The position numbers and the translations under genes are program-made. From Natronospirillum sp965602035 (GTDB taxonomy: Bacteria > Pseudomonadota > Gammaproteobacteria > Pseudomonadales > Natronospirillaceae), in the NCBI GenBank assembly GCA_965602035.1, contig OZ271919.1:2790001-2854000 (forward strand): a DNA stretch of 64,000 bases, written 5' to 3'. Positions 25,672 to 33,769 of the stretch are shown piece by piece. A model generated the notes under the pieces. It was not told the DNA's origin. It worked only from the letters and a program-made list of their open reading frames with translations, and searched no databases. The number at the start of each line of letters is the position of its first letter. The stretch's first letter is position 1.

Positions 25672-26742
25672 ATGGAGCCTTTCCGCTATTCCGGATTACC
25701 TGTCGACGTCACCTTTGGCCGTGGCCAGGTGGAGCAGGTTGCACGGTTGGCTGAGACTCTGGGGGCCGAGCGGTTGCTCGTGCTAAGTACGCCCGGGCAG
25801 GTCCGACTGGCTGAGCGGATCAGCGGTCTGCTTGGTGGGCGCTCTGTCGGGGTACATGCCGGGGCGGTAATGCACGTTCCGGTGGATTCCATTGAGCAGG
25901 CAATGGTCGCTGTGCGTGACACGGGGGCTGACGGTGTTGTGGCTGCCGGCGGCGGCTCTACGATCGGACTTGCCAAAGCCGTGGCCCTGCAGGCCGATCT
26001 GCCGATTCTGGCGATACCCACCACCTATTCCGGTTCCGAAATGACCCGTATATGGGGCATTACTGAAGATGGCATCAAGCGAACCGGCAAGGATCCGCGC
26101 GTTCTCCCCGCTGCTGTATTGTATGACGCGGATCTATCGCACTCACTGCCGGCCGGAATCGCGGCTACCAGTGGCATGAACGCCCTGGCGCATTGTGTTG
26201 AGGGTCTTTACGCCGAAAGCGCCAACCCGGTGATTTCGCTGATGGCCGAAGAAGGCGTGCGGGCATTGGCCGCGAGCCTGCCGCGCATCGTTGCTGCGCC
26301 CGATGATCCCGAGCCTCGCGAGCAGGCCCTGTACGGGGCCTGGCTGGCCGGTATGGTGCTGGGCAGCGTCGGTATGGCATTGCACCACAAGCTTTGCCAC
26401 ACGCTCGGCGGCACTTTCAATCTGCCCCATGCCGAGGTGCATACGGTCGTGATCCCGTATGTCACTGCCTACAACTCGGACGCCGCACCGACCGCGATGG
26501 CCGCACTGGGCCGTGCCCTGTCGGTGGCGCCGGGCGAAGCTGCTCATGCCCTGTTCGAACTGAATCAGCGTCTGAACGCACCTGCCAGTCTTGCGGCCAT
26601 CGGTTTCGCCGAAGGTGACATAGAGCGGGCTGCGGATCTTGCGACCCGTAATCCGTATTTCAACCCACGTCCGGTAGACCATGACTCCGTCAGGCGTCTG
26701 CTGGAGCAAGCCTACCGGGGAGACCCTCCGGAGAACCCATAA
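25672..26742 (+). CDS. hapF: maleylacetate reductase
   Basis: A 356-aa iron-type alcohol dehydrogenase family protein. The nucleotide-binding GAVMHVPVDSIEQAM and AAGGGSTIGLAKA are followed by the maleylacetate-reductase pattern TSGMNALAHCVEGLYAESA and LHHKLCHTLGGTFNLPHAEV. It reduces maleylacetate to 3-oxoadipate, the last special step of hydroquinone breakdown, after which the beta-ketoadipate route (not in this window) takes over. GGAGG precedes the ATG. A 23-nt gap leads to the Liv-type binding protein. Confidence 0.92.
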   Translation: MEPFRYSGLPVDVTFGRGQVEQVARLAETLGAERLLVLSTPGQVRLAERISGLLGGRSVGVHAGAVMHVPVDSIEQAMVAVRDTGADGVVAAGGGSTIGLAKAVALQADLPILAIPTTYSGSEMTRIWGITEDGIKRTGKDPRVLPAAVLYDADLSHSLPAGIAATSGMNALAHCVEGLYAESANPVISLMAEEGVRALAASLPRIVAAPDDPEPREQALYGAWLAGMVLGSVGMALHHKLCHTLGGTFNLPHAEVHTVVIPYVTAYNSDAAPTAMAALGRALSVAPGEAAHALFELNQRLNAPASLAAIGFAEGDIERAADLATRNPYFNPRPVDHDSVRRLLEQAYRGDPPENP

Positions 26743-26765
26743 CAGCCCAACAACGGAGCACATCC

Positions 26766-28067
26766 ATGGATAAGTACAAAAAAAATCCTCTGACTGAAAC
26801 CGGCGCCTCGCGCCGCCGATTCATCAAAACATCCGGAAGCGCTGCTGCCGGCCTGGCCGTTCTGGGCGGCCTGGGTTCAGCACCGGCACTGGCGCAGAAC
26901 CGGACCCTGAAAATCGGTTACGTGAGCCCGCAGACTGGCCCGCTGGCCGGTTTCGCGGAAGCCGACGAGTACATTCTTTCCGCGGTGCGTGAACAGCTGG
27001 CCCAGGGCCTGAACATTCGTGGCAACAGCCACCCGGTTGAGATCCTGGTGCGCGACAGCCAGTCCAACCCGAACCGGGCGGCGGAAGTGGCCAGTGATCT
27101 TATCCTCGGAGAAGATGTTGACCTCATGCTGGTCGCTTCGACCCCCGAAACCACCAACCCCGTGGCCGACCAGTGCGAGATCATGGAAGTGCCCTGTATT
27201 TCCACCGTGGCACCCTGGCAGCCCTGGATGTTTACCCGTGGTGGTGCACCGGACACCGGGTTCCGCTGGACCTATCACTTCTTCTGGGGTCTTGAAGACC
27301 TCATGGCGAATTACACCAATATGTGGAACCAGCTTGACACCAACAAGGTGGTCGGCGGCATGTTCCCGAACGACGGTGACGGCAACGCCTGGGGCCAGGC
27401 ATTCCCGCCGGAACTGCAGAGCCAGGGCTACCGCATCATTGACCTTGGGCGGTACCAGAACCTCAGTGACGACTTCTCCTCCCAGATTGGTGCATTCCGG
27501 GACGCCCGTGCTGATATCGTGACCGGTGTCATGATTCCGCCGGATCTGACCACATTCTGGACCCAGGCTCGCCAGCAGGGCTTCCGGCCCAAGGCCGCGT
27601 CCATCGGCAAGGCCATTCTCTTCCCCTCTGCCGTGGAAGCTCTCGGCGATGCGGGCCACAACCTGTCGTCCGAGATCTGGTGGACGCCCAGCCATCCATT
27701 CAACTCATCGCTGACCGGTCAGTCATCGTCTGAGTTGGCAATGGGTTACACCCAGGCCACAGGCCGCCAGTGGACCCAGCCGATCGGCTTCGTTCATGCG
27801 TTGTTTGAAGTTGCCGTGGACGTGCTGAGCCGCACCGCAGATGCCGGCGATCGCAACGCCACCATGGACGCGATTCGCGGTACCGAGCTGGACAGCATTG
27901 TCGGCCCGATCAACTGGAAAGACAGCCCGATTGCCAATGTGTCCAAGACGCCTTTGGTGGCCGGTCAGTGGCGGCTCGGGGGTGAATTCCGGTACGAGCT
28001 GGTGATCACCGAGAACCGTCTGGCTCCCATGGTGCCGCGTCAGGATGTCATGCAGCCGCTCACCTGA
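26766..28067 (+). CDS. Liv-type ABC substrate-binding protein with Tat signal
   Basis: A 433-aa periplasmic binding protein, type-1 fold (branched-chain amino acid/aromatic family). The N-terminus holds a twin-arginine signal, ASRRRFIKTSGSAAAG, with cleavage near ALAQN, so it is exported folded by Tat. The mature start RTLKIGYVSPQTGPLAGFAE is the usual Liv opening. It directly follows the hydroquinone genes and precedes livG, so the importer probably brings in an aromatic or related precursor of hydroquinone rather than an amino acid. Confidence 0.88.
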   Translation: MDKYKKNPLTETGASRRRFIKTSGSAAAGLAVLGGLGSAPALAQNRTLKIGYVSPQTGPLAGFAEADEYILSAVREQLAQGLNIRGNSHPVEILVRDSQSNPNRAAEVASDLILGEDVDLMLVASTPETTNPVADQCEIMEVPCISTVAPWQPWMFTRGGAPDTGFRWTYHFFWGLEDLMANYTNMWNQLDTNKVVGGMFPNDGDGNAWGQAFPPELQSQGYRIIDLGRYQNLSDDFSSQIGAFRDARADIVTGVMIPPDLTTFWTQARQQGFRPKAASIGKAILFPSAVEALGDAGHNLSSEIWWTPSHPFNSSLTGQSSSELAMGYTQATGRQWTQPIGFVHALFEVAVDVLSRTADAGDRNATMDAIRGTELDSIVGPINWKDSPIANVSKTPLVAGQWRLGGEFRYELVITENRLAPMVPRQDVMQPLT

Positions 28068-28088
28068 ACCGGAATCCGGTTTATCGGT

Positions 28089-28121
28089 GCCGGGACGACG
28101 CGGTGCTGTCGTCGTTCCGGC
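28089..28121 (+). terminator. intra-operon hairpin after the binding-protein gene
   Basis: GCCGGGACGAC (28089-28099) pairs with GTCGTTCCGGC (28111-28121) with one mismatch and an 11-nt loop. There is no T-run. Such hairpins commonly keep binding-protein mRNA more abundant than that of the membrane components. Confidence 0.6.
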
Positions 28122-28147
28122 CATCCTGAATGCACGGGAGTCTTTCT

Positions 28148-28876
28148 ATGAGTACACCGATTCTGCAGCTTCAGTCGCTGCACAAGTCGTTCGGTGCCCT
28201 GACGGTCTGTGATGGCATGGAACTGGACGTGCCTGAAGGGCAGGCGCTGGGCATTCTGGGGCCGAACGGGGCGGGCAAGAGCACCCTGTTCAACCTGATT
28301 GCCGGCGGTCTGCGACCTGATTCCGGCCGCGTCATTTTCCGTGGTAATGATGTCACCCGTCACTCCATTCACCGGCGCTGTCACGCCGGGCTGGGCCGGT
28401 CGTACCAGATTCCGCACCCGTTCACCGGCATGTCAGTATTCGAAAACGTGCTGGTCGGTGCCTGTTTCGGCACCGGTCATGCCGAGCGGCATGCGTACGA
28501 CCGCTGTGCTGCAATTCTTGAGACCACCGGCCTGTTGGCCAAAGCCAATACACTGGCCGGCAGTCTTACGTTGCTGGAGCGCAAGCGGCTGGAATTGGCG
28601 CGCGCCATGGCCACCCAGCCCAGCCTGTTACTGCTCGACGAGATCGCCGGCGGTCTGACCGAGCATGAGTGCGAGTCACTCGTGGAAACCATCCGCGACA
28701 TTCATGGCAGTGGCACGACGATCATCTGGATAGAGCATGTAGTGCACGCGCTGCTTTCCGTGGCCGAGCGCCTCATGGTCATCGATTTCGGTCGCAAGGT
28801 CGCCGACGGTGAACCGGACACGGTCATGGCCGATTCACAGGTGCAACAGATCTACATGGGGATAGAAGCCGCATGA
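28148..28876 (+). CDS. livG: Liv-type ABC transporter ATP-binding protein (LivG)
   Basis: About 242 aa from the ATG at 28148, chosen over 28130 because GGGAG precedes it. Walker A is LGPNGAGKSTLFNLI, the signature region is LTLLERKRLELARAMATQP and Walker B is LLLLDEIAGGLTEHE. The insert between Walker A and the signature (GLGRSYQIPHPFTGMSVFEN) is typical of LivG. The signature is LTLLERKR instead of LSxGQxR; a degenerate signature of this kind is common in LivG proteins. Confidence 0.9.
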   Translation: MSTPILQLQSLHKSFGALTVCDGMELDVPEGQALGILGPNGAGKSTLFNLIAGGLRPDSGRVIFRGNDVTRHSIHRRCHAGLGRSYQIPHPFTGMSVFENVLVGACFGTGHAERHAYDRCAAILETTGLLAKANTLAGSLTLLERKRLELARAMATQPSLLLLDEIAGGLTEHECESLVETIRDIHGSGTTIIWIEHVVHALLSVAERLMVIDFGRKVADGEPDTVMADSQVQQIYMGIEAA

Positions 28877-29571
28877 GCTTGCTCAACGTCGAAGACCTGA
28901 AAGCCGGCTACGGTGATTTTCAGGCACTTTACGGCATCGACCTCGATGTAACCCCGGGGGAAACCATAGCGATTATCGGCGCCAATGGCGCGGGAAAGTC
29001 CACGTTTCTCAAATCCGTGGCCGGGCTGATCGGCAATAATGAAGGCCGAATTACGTTCAACGGTGAGAACATACGGGACTGGCCGGCCAACCGCATTGTG
29101 GCCGCCGGCGTGGCCATGGTGCCCGAAGGGCGTCGGTTATTTCCATCATTGACGGTGCGCGAGAACCTGATGATTGGTGCGTACAGTGGTCGCACGGGCG
29201 AGTGGGACCTGGAACGGATTTACCGGCTGTTCCCGATTCTCGAGGAGCGTCGAAACAACCCGGGTACCGCACTGTCCGGCGGACAGCAGCAAATGGTGGC
29301 TATCGGGCGGGCATTAATGGCAAATCCGACCCTGTTGCTGTGCGATGAAATCAGCCTCGGTCTGGCTCCGAAAACGGTCAAGGATATCTACGAATCAATT
29401 CCCGCCATCAAAGAGGATGGCACGACGCTGATTATTGTCGAACAGGACATCAATCAGGCACTGGCGGTCGCCGACCGGGTCTATTGCTTTCAGGAGGGCC
29501 GGGTGTCGCTCACCGGCAAACCAGGTGAGCTGACCCGCGATCAGATCAAGTCGGCCTACTTCGGACTGTAA
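28873..29571 (+). CDS. livF: Liv-type ABC transporter ATP-binding protein (LivF)
   Basis: A 232-aa ATPase. Walker A is IGANGAGKSTFLKSV, the signature ALSGGQQQMVAIGRALM, Walker B LLLCDEISLGLAP. The segment VPEGRRLFPSLTVRENLMIG is the LivF hallmark. It overlaps livG by 4 nt (ATGA). Confidence 0.93.
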   Translation: MSLLNVEDLKAGYGDFQALYGIDLDVTPGETIAIIGANGAGKSTFLKSVAGLIGNNEGRITFNGENIRDWPANRIVAAGVAMVPEGRRLFPSLTVRENLMIGAYSGRTGEWDLERIYRLFPILEERRNNPGTALSGGQQQMVAIGRALMANPTLLLCDEISLGLAPKTVKDIYESIPAIKEDGTTLIIVEQDINQALAVADRVYCFQEGRVSLTGKPGELTRDQIKSAYFGL

Positions 29572-29589
29572 CTTTTTCGGGATATCACT

Positions 29590-30456
29590 ATGGATTGGGT
29601 AAATATCATTGTTCAGGGCATTCTCGTGGGAGGGCTGTACGCGTTATTCGCTACCGGCCTGTCCCTGATGTTCGGCATCATGCGGCTGGTCAACATTGCT
29701 CATGGCGACCTGATTGTACTGGCCGCCTACCTGGCCCTGGTAGTGGTGTCGCTGCTGGGTGTGCACCCGCTGCTGGCACTGGTCGTCGTCATTCCGGTCA
29801 TGGGGTTTCTCGGGTATTTTCTGCAGAAATTCATGCTGAACCGGACGCTCGGTGACGACATTCTGCCGCCCGTTCTGGTGACGTTCGGCCTGTCGGTCAT
29901 TATACAGAACACGCTCCTGGAGCTGTTCAGCTCTGACAGTCAGCGGCTGACCACGGGTGGTCTCGATATGGCCACGCTGAGGCTGTCTGACGACATCAGC
30001 ATCGGCGTGATGCCACTCATGATTTTTCTGTCTGCCGTGCTGGTAATCGCCGGGCTGCAGTTTCTGTTCTATCGAACTGCATTGGGCCGGGCGTTCCGTG
30101 CAACCTCGGACGATCCCGAGACATCCCGGTTGGTCGGCGTCGATAACGCCCATGTCTTTGCGCTGGCCATGGCCATCGCCATGGGCGTAGTCGCCATTGC
30201 CGGTGTGTTTCTGGCGATGCGCACCAACTTTGACCCGGCGACCGGCCCGGCCCGGCTCATATACGGGTTCGAGGCGGTCATCATCGGTGGGCTCGGCAGC
30301 CTCTGGGGTACTCTCGCCGGTGGCGTGATCCTGGGCGTGGCCCAGGCGATCGGCGCCAAGATCAACCCGGGTTACCAGATTCTGGCCGGCCACCTGGTTT
30401 TTCTGCTGATTCTGCTGGTTCGGCCACGTGGCCTGTTCCCAAGGAGCGTTGACTGA
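29590..30456 (+). CDS. livH: Liv-type ABC transporter permease (LivH)
   Basis: A 288-aa membrane protein with about eight segments. It opens with a typical LivH block, VQGILVGGLYALFATGLSLM then MRLVNIAHGDLIVLAAY; the coupling-loop region is RAFRATSDDPETSRLVGVD. It lies 18 nt after livF and its stop overlaps the livM start. Confidence 0.92.
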   Translation: MDWVNIIVQGILVGGLYALFATGLSLMFGIMRLVNIAHGDLIVLAAYLALVVVSLLGVHPLLALVVVIPVMGFLGYFLQKFMLNRTLGDDILPPVLVTFGLSVIIQNTLLELFSSDSQRLTTGGLDMATLRLSDDISIGVMPLMIFLSAVLVIAGLQFLFYRTALGRAFRATSDDPETSRLVGVDNAHVFALAMAIAMGVVAIAGVFLAMRTNFDPATGPARLIYGFEAVIIGGLGSLWGTLAGGVILGVAQAIGAKINPGYQILAGHLVFLLILLVRPRGLFPRSVD

Positions 30457-31481
30457 TGACTGAATCTGTTTCCGAACGTCGCACGCAGGTTGTGCGCAAT
30501 ACCCGGACCAGCCGGATCGCGGCGGCGGTCTCCGTGGTCGTGTTGCTGGTGTTGTTATCCGTGCCGTTCTGGGCGAGCAGCGCTGATATGCGACTGATTG
30601 TCGAAGTTGCCTATTTTCTGGCCCTTGCGCAGATGTGGAACCTGCTTGCCGGGTATGCGGGGCTGGTATCGATTGGCCAACAGGCCTTCGTGGGCCTCGG
30701 CGGTTACATGCTGTTCATGCTGGCGATCTATTTCAATGTGCATCCGATTCTTGCCGTTGCGCTTACCGGTCTGATTGTCGCCGTTATTGCCGTACCGACC
30801 GCGATGACGGTGTTTCGGTTGAATGGTGCTTATTTTGCCATTGGTACCTGGGTTGTCGCTGAAGTTTTCCGGCTGGTGTTCGCCCAGATAACGGCATTGG
30901 GCGGTGGTTCAGGCCAGAGCCTGCCGGCCATGATCGTTCGTGAAATCGGGGCCGGGCGCTCTGAGCGCGAAATGATCATCTATTTTACCGCCCTGGCGCT
31001 GGCGCTGGGGGCCATTGCGTTCGTCTACCTGCTGCTGCGTTCCCGGCACGGCCTGTCGCTTACGGCCATGCGTGACTCTCCGGAGGCAGCCGACAGCATG
31101 GGCATTGATATCTTTCGTACCAAACTGATGGTGTATGTGGCAGTCGCCGGCATTACGGGCATGATCGGCGCGCTGATCTTCCTGCAGAAACTGCGCATTT
31201 CACCGGATGCCGCCTTCAGTGTGAACGACTGGACAGTCGCAGTGATCTTCATCGTGGTCATTGGTGGTATCGGCACTATAGAAGGCCCGATTCTCGGCAC
31301 GCTCATATACTTCCTGTTGCGCGGTGCGCTCGCTCAGTATGGCACGGTTTACCTGATTGTTCTGGGGGTGGTCGCCATTGTGATCATGCTGCGGGCGCCA
31401 CAGGGGCTCTGGGGGCTGGCGGCGCGAAAATGGGGGCTATACCTGTTTCCCGTGCACCGACGATTGCACATGCCGGACTGA
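30456..31481 (+). CDS. livM: Liv-type ABC transporter permease (LivM)
   Basis: A 341-aa membrane protein with about ten segments. LivM features are MWNLLAGYAGLVSIGQQAFV, the coupling loop LTAMRDSPEAADSMGIDIF and VVIGGIGTIEGPILGTLIYF. The ATG overlaps the livH TGA. It completes a full Liv-type importer (SBP, G, F, H, M) in the hydroquinone operon. Confidence 0.92.
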   Translation: MTESVSERRTQVVRNTRTSRIAAAVSVVVLLVLLSVPFWASSADMRLIVEVAYFLALAQMWNLLAGYAGLVSIGQQAFVGLGGYMLFMLAIYFNVHPILAVALTGLIVAVIAVPTAMTVFRLNGAYFAIGTWVVAEVFRLVFAQITALGGGSGQSLPAMIVREIGAGRSEREMIIYFTALALALGAIAFVYLLLRSRHGLSLTAMRDSPEAADSMGIDIFRTKLMVYVAVAGITGMIGALIFLQKLRISPDAAFSVNDWTVAVIFIVVIGGIGTIEGPILGTLIYFLLRGALAQYGTVYLIVLGVVAIVIMLRAPQGLWGLAARKWGLYLFPVHRRLHMPD

Positions 31482-31549
31482 TTGTCTCCAATTCCGGCCG
31501 GTTGTACCGGTCAGGCTTCCAACCCATCTGACTGAAGGCGGGACACTCT

Positions 31550-31858
31550 ATGTATTTCATGGTACTGGGCACAGACAGGCCCGGTGTGCTGGACAAGCGG
31601 ACCCAGCTTCGGCCGGTACACCGGGAATACCTGCGTCACCATAATCATCCGGTGAAGGTGGTACTGGGCGGCCCGACATTGGATGGGCTGAACGACGGTG
31701 ACATGAACGGAACCCTTCTGGTCATTGATGCACAGGACCGAGAGGCCGTGAATGCCTACCTTGCAGACGAGCCCTATTGTGCCAATGACCTTTTTGCCTC
31801 GCTGGAAATACGCCCCTGGGTCTGGGGCCTTGGAACATCGACAGAAACGGAGCGTTAA
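31550..31858 (+). CDS. YciI-like protein
   Basis: A 102-aa protein of the YciI/YCII family (ferredoxin-like alpha+beta fold). The family's conserved His is in LRPVHREYLRHH and the Asp in LVIDAQDREAVNAYLADEPY. YciI-like proteins are often found in aromatic catabolic operons, and some act on chlorinated or lactone intermediates. It lies 68 nt after livM and 3 nt before the Rieske gene, so it is part of the same operon. The role here is unknown. Confidence 0.85.
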   Translation: MYFMVLGTDRPGVLDKRTQLRPVHREYLRHHNHPVKVVLGGPTLDGLNDGDMNGTLLVIDAQDREAVNAYLADEPYCANDLFASLEIRPWVWGLGTSTETER

Positions 31859-31861
31859 GCC

Positions 31862-32242
31862 GTGAAAGCCTGGTATGAGATTCGCAATGCACCGATTCCC
31901 GGTACTGAGCTGTGCACCCTGGCCGAGCTGGAATCAGCCCGGATTATTGAACGTCATTTCGGTAACAGCATGAAGCACCGCTTCCGGTTGTTTGTGCATC
32001 GGCAGGACGACGGTGCCGTGAGAGCCTGGCACAACGAGTGTCCGCATTTTTCAGTACCGCTCAACGTTCAACCCGGTGAGTTTCTGACCAGAAATGGCGA
32101 CCAGTATATGTGCCGATCCCATTACGCCCGCTTCAATCTGACGGATGGCCTGTGCACGGATGGTCCGTGTGAGGGGTTTTCTCTGCTCTCCATACCGGTC
32201 GTGGTGACCGATGGTACTGTAAAGGTAGCCGAATCCGATTAA
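31862..32242 (+). CDS. small Rieske [2Fe-2S] protein
   Basis: A 126-aa protein starting at GTG (31862) with GGAGCG upstream. The Rieske ligands are visible as CPHFSVPLN (C-x-H) and CRSHYARF (C-x2-H), spaced as in Rieske ferredoxins. It is too short for an oxygenase alpha subunit, so it is an electron carrier or the remnant of an oxygenase N-terminus. It directly follows the YciI gene. The VanB-type reductase at 7258 has its own [2Fe-2S] domain and would not obviously need it. Confidence 0.88.
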   Translation: MKAWYEIRNAPIPGTELCTLAELESARIIERHFGNSMKHRFRLFVHRQDDGAVRAWHNECPHFSVPLNVQPGEFLTRNGDQYMCRSHYARFNLTDGLCTDGPCEGFSLLSIPVVVTDGTVKVAESD

Positions 32243-32323
32243 TTGAACAGCAACAGAAAACCGGCCGGCTGCCGATAACGTAACCTCAGAACGAAAATAC
32301 AGGTTTACGTAAGGATTTCGAGT

Positions 32324-33751
32324 ATGGCGGGTTGGTCGCTCTTCGGTAGCAGGAACAAAGCGGTCGTGACGGACGCGGACAGTATGTCGGGCGGTGCGCC
32401 GGAGCTGGAGGCAATGCCGGATCCTGCAGTACAGTTGTCGGGCTTTCTGCAACATGTATCTGATGCTTTTCTTACGATCGATTCGGAGCAGCGAATTGTC
32501 GCTCTCAATGAGGCGATGCGTTCTTTCGTGCCCGGAGCCGGACGTGATGTAACCGGGCAGTATCTGCTGGACGTTCTTGAGTCCGATATTTTCCATGAAG
32601 CGGATCAGAATGGAGAGTGTGTACTTACCAATGCGGCTGGCGATCACCGCCGCTGTCGCATCAGTGTCATTCACAGCGAACTGGATGGCGCAGACTATCG
32701 CACGGCGATTCTGCAGGATGTTACTGAAGTTGCCTCACCGGGCGACCAGGACAGGTTGCTCGCCGCCGCCGCGCGGGTCACTGAAAATGCGGTGGTCATT
32801 ACCGACCCGGATGGCGCTGTGGTTTATGTGAATCAGGGCTTCGAAAAGCTGGCCGGCTACAGCCTGGATGAAGTGCGGGGTGGCAAGCCCGGGGACCGGT
32901 TACAGGGCCCGGATACCAGCCAGGAAACACGTCGTCGGATTCGCCAGCACCTGGATGCGCGCGAACCCTTTTACGATGAAATCCTGAATTACCACAAGAA
33001 CGGCGAACCGTACTGGATCTCGCTGGCGATCAACCCGATTTTCGACGATCAGGGTACACTGACCAATTTTGTAGCGCTGGAAGCGGATGTAACAGAGACC
33101 AAGGAAACGGCTCTGGCCAACACACGTCGTTTCGAGGCCATCGGGCGTGCCATGGCAATCGCGGAGTGGGACCGGGACGGAAAGCTTGCGCGCGCGAATG
33201 AGTATCTGATTCAGCGCCTAGGCTACAGCCGTGAACAGGAGGTGCTGAACCGGAACCTTTCCCTGGCGGATATCATCGGCAATGAGGAATTCCGCAAACT
33301 GCTCGCGGGAGATGATACAAAACAGACGGTTGAAATCCGCGGGGCGAACGATCGCTCTATCTGGCTGGAGCTGTCTTCCTGCGCGATCCAGAATTTCAGT
33401 AACGAGGTTCAGACTGTGGTGTCCTACGGTATCGACATCACTGACAAGCGACAGGCGCTGGATGTCACCGACCAGGAAATGGGGGAGGTTCTGGATTCGA
33501 GCAAGGAAATCAGTGACATTATCAACGTCATCAACGGCATTGCAGACCAGACTAACCTGCTGGCACTGAATGCCGCCATTGAGGCTGCGCGTGCAGGTGA
33601 GTCCGGGCGTGGTTTTGCGGTTGTTGCTGACGAAGTGCGCCAGCTCGCCAAACGCTCAAGCGAGTCAGCGGGTGAGATCAATCGCCTGGTGTCGGCATCC
33701 AATGATCGTATTGAGCGTCTGTCAGATTCGCTGCGAAAACTTAACCAGTAA
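32324..33751 (+). CDS. soluble chemoreceptor: PAS repeats plus minimal MCP signalling tip
   Basis: A 475-aa protein with no membrane segment. PAS-type domains are at about residues 40-130, 145-255 and 265-370. The second has a LOV-like LQGPDTSQETRRRIRQHLDA but no photoactive Cys. The C-terminal roughly 90 residues hold the MCP hairpin tip (IADQTNLLALNAAIEAARAG, GRGFAVVADEVRQLAKRS). The signalling coiled coil is very short on both sides of the tip. It probably senses redox or an aromatic-related cue in the cytoplasm and couples to CheA/CheW. It lies 81 nt after the Rieske gene on the same strand. Confidence 0.85.
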   Translation: MAGWSLFGSRNKAVVTDADSMSGGAPELEAMPDPAVQLSGFLQHVSDAFLTIDSEQRIVALNEAMRSFVPGAGRDVTGQYLLDVLESDIFHEADQNGECVLTNAAGDHRRCRISVIHSELDGADYRTAILQDVTEVASPGDQDRLLAAAARVTENAVVITDPDGAVVYVNQGFEKLAGYSLDEVRGGKPGDRLQGPDTSQETRRRIRQHLDAREPFYDEILNYHKNGEPYWISLAINPIFDDQGTLTNFVALEADVTETKETALANTRRFEAIGRAMAIAEWDRDGKLARANEYLIQRLGYSREQEVLNRNLSLADIIGNEEFRKLLAGDDTKQTVEIRGANDRSIWLELSSCAIQNFSNEVQTVVSYGIDITDKRQALDVTDQEMGEVLDSSKEISDIINVINGIADQTNLLALNAAIEAARAGESGRGFAVVADEVRQLAKRSSESAGEINRLVSASNDRIERLSDSLRKLNQ

Positions 33752-33769
33752 CGAATGAAGACTTGACCC

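Noticed and set aside
31862..32242. Rieske protein considered as a broken oxygenase alpha subunit
   Set aside because: The frame has a proper start, a normal stop and a complete Rieske domain, and no catalytic-domain remnant follows before the chemoreceptor gene; it is better called a small ferredoxin-like protein.
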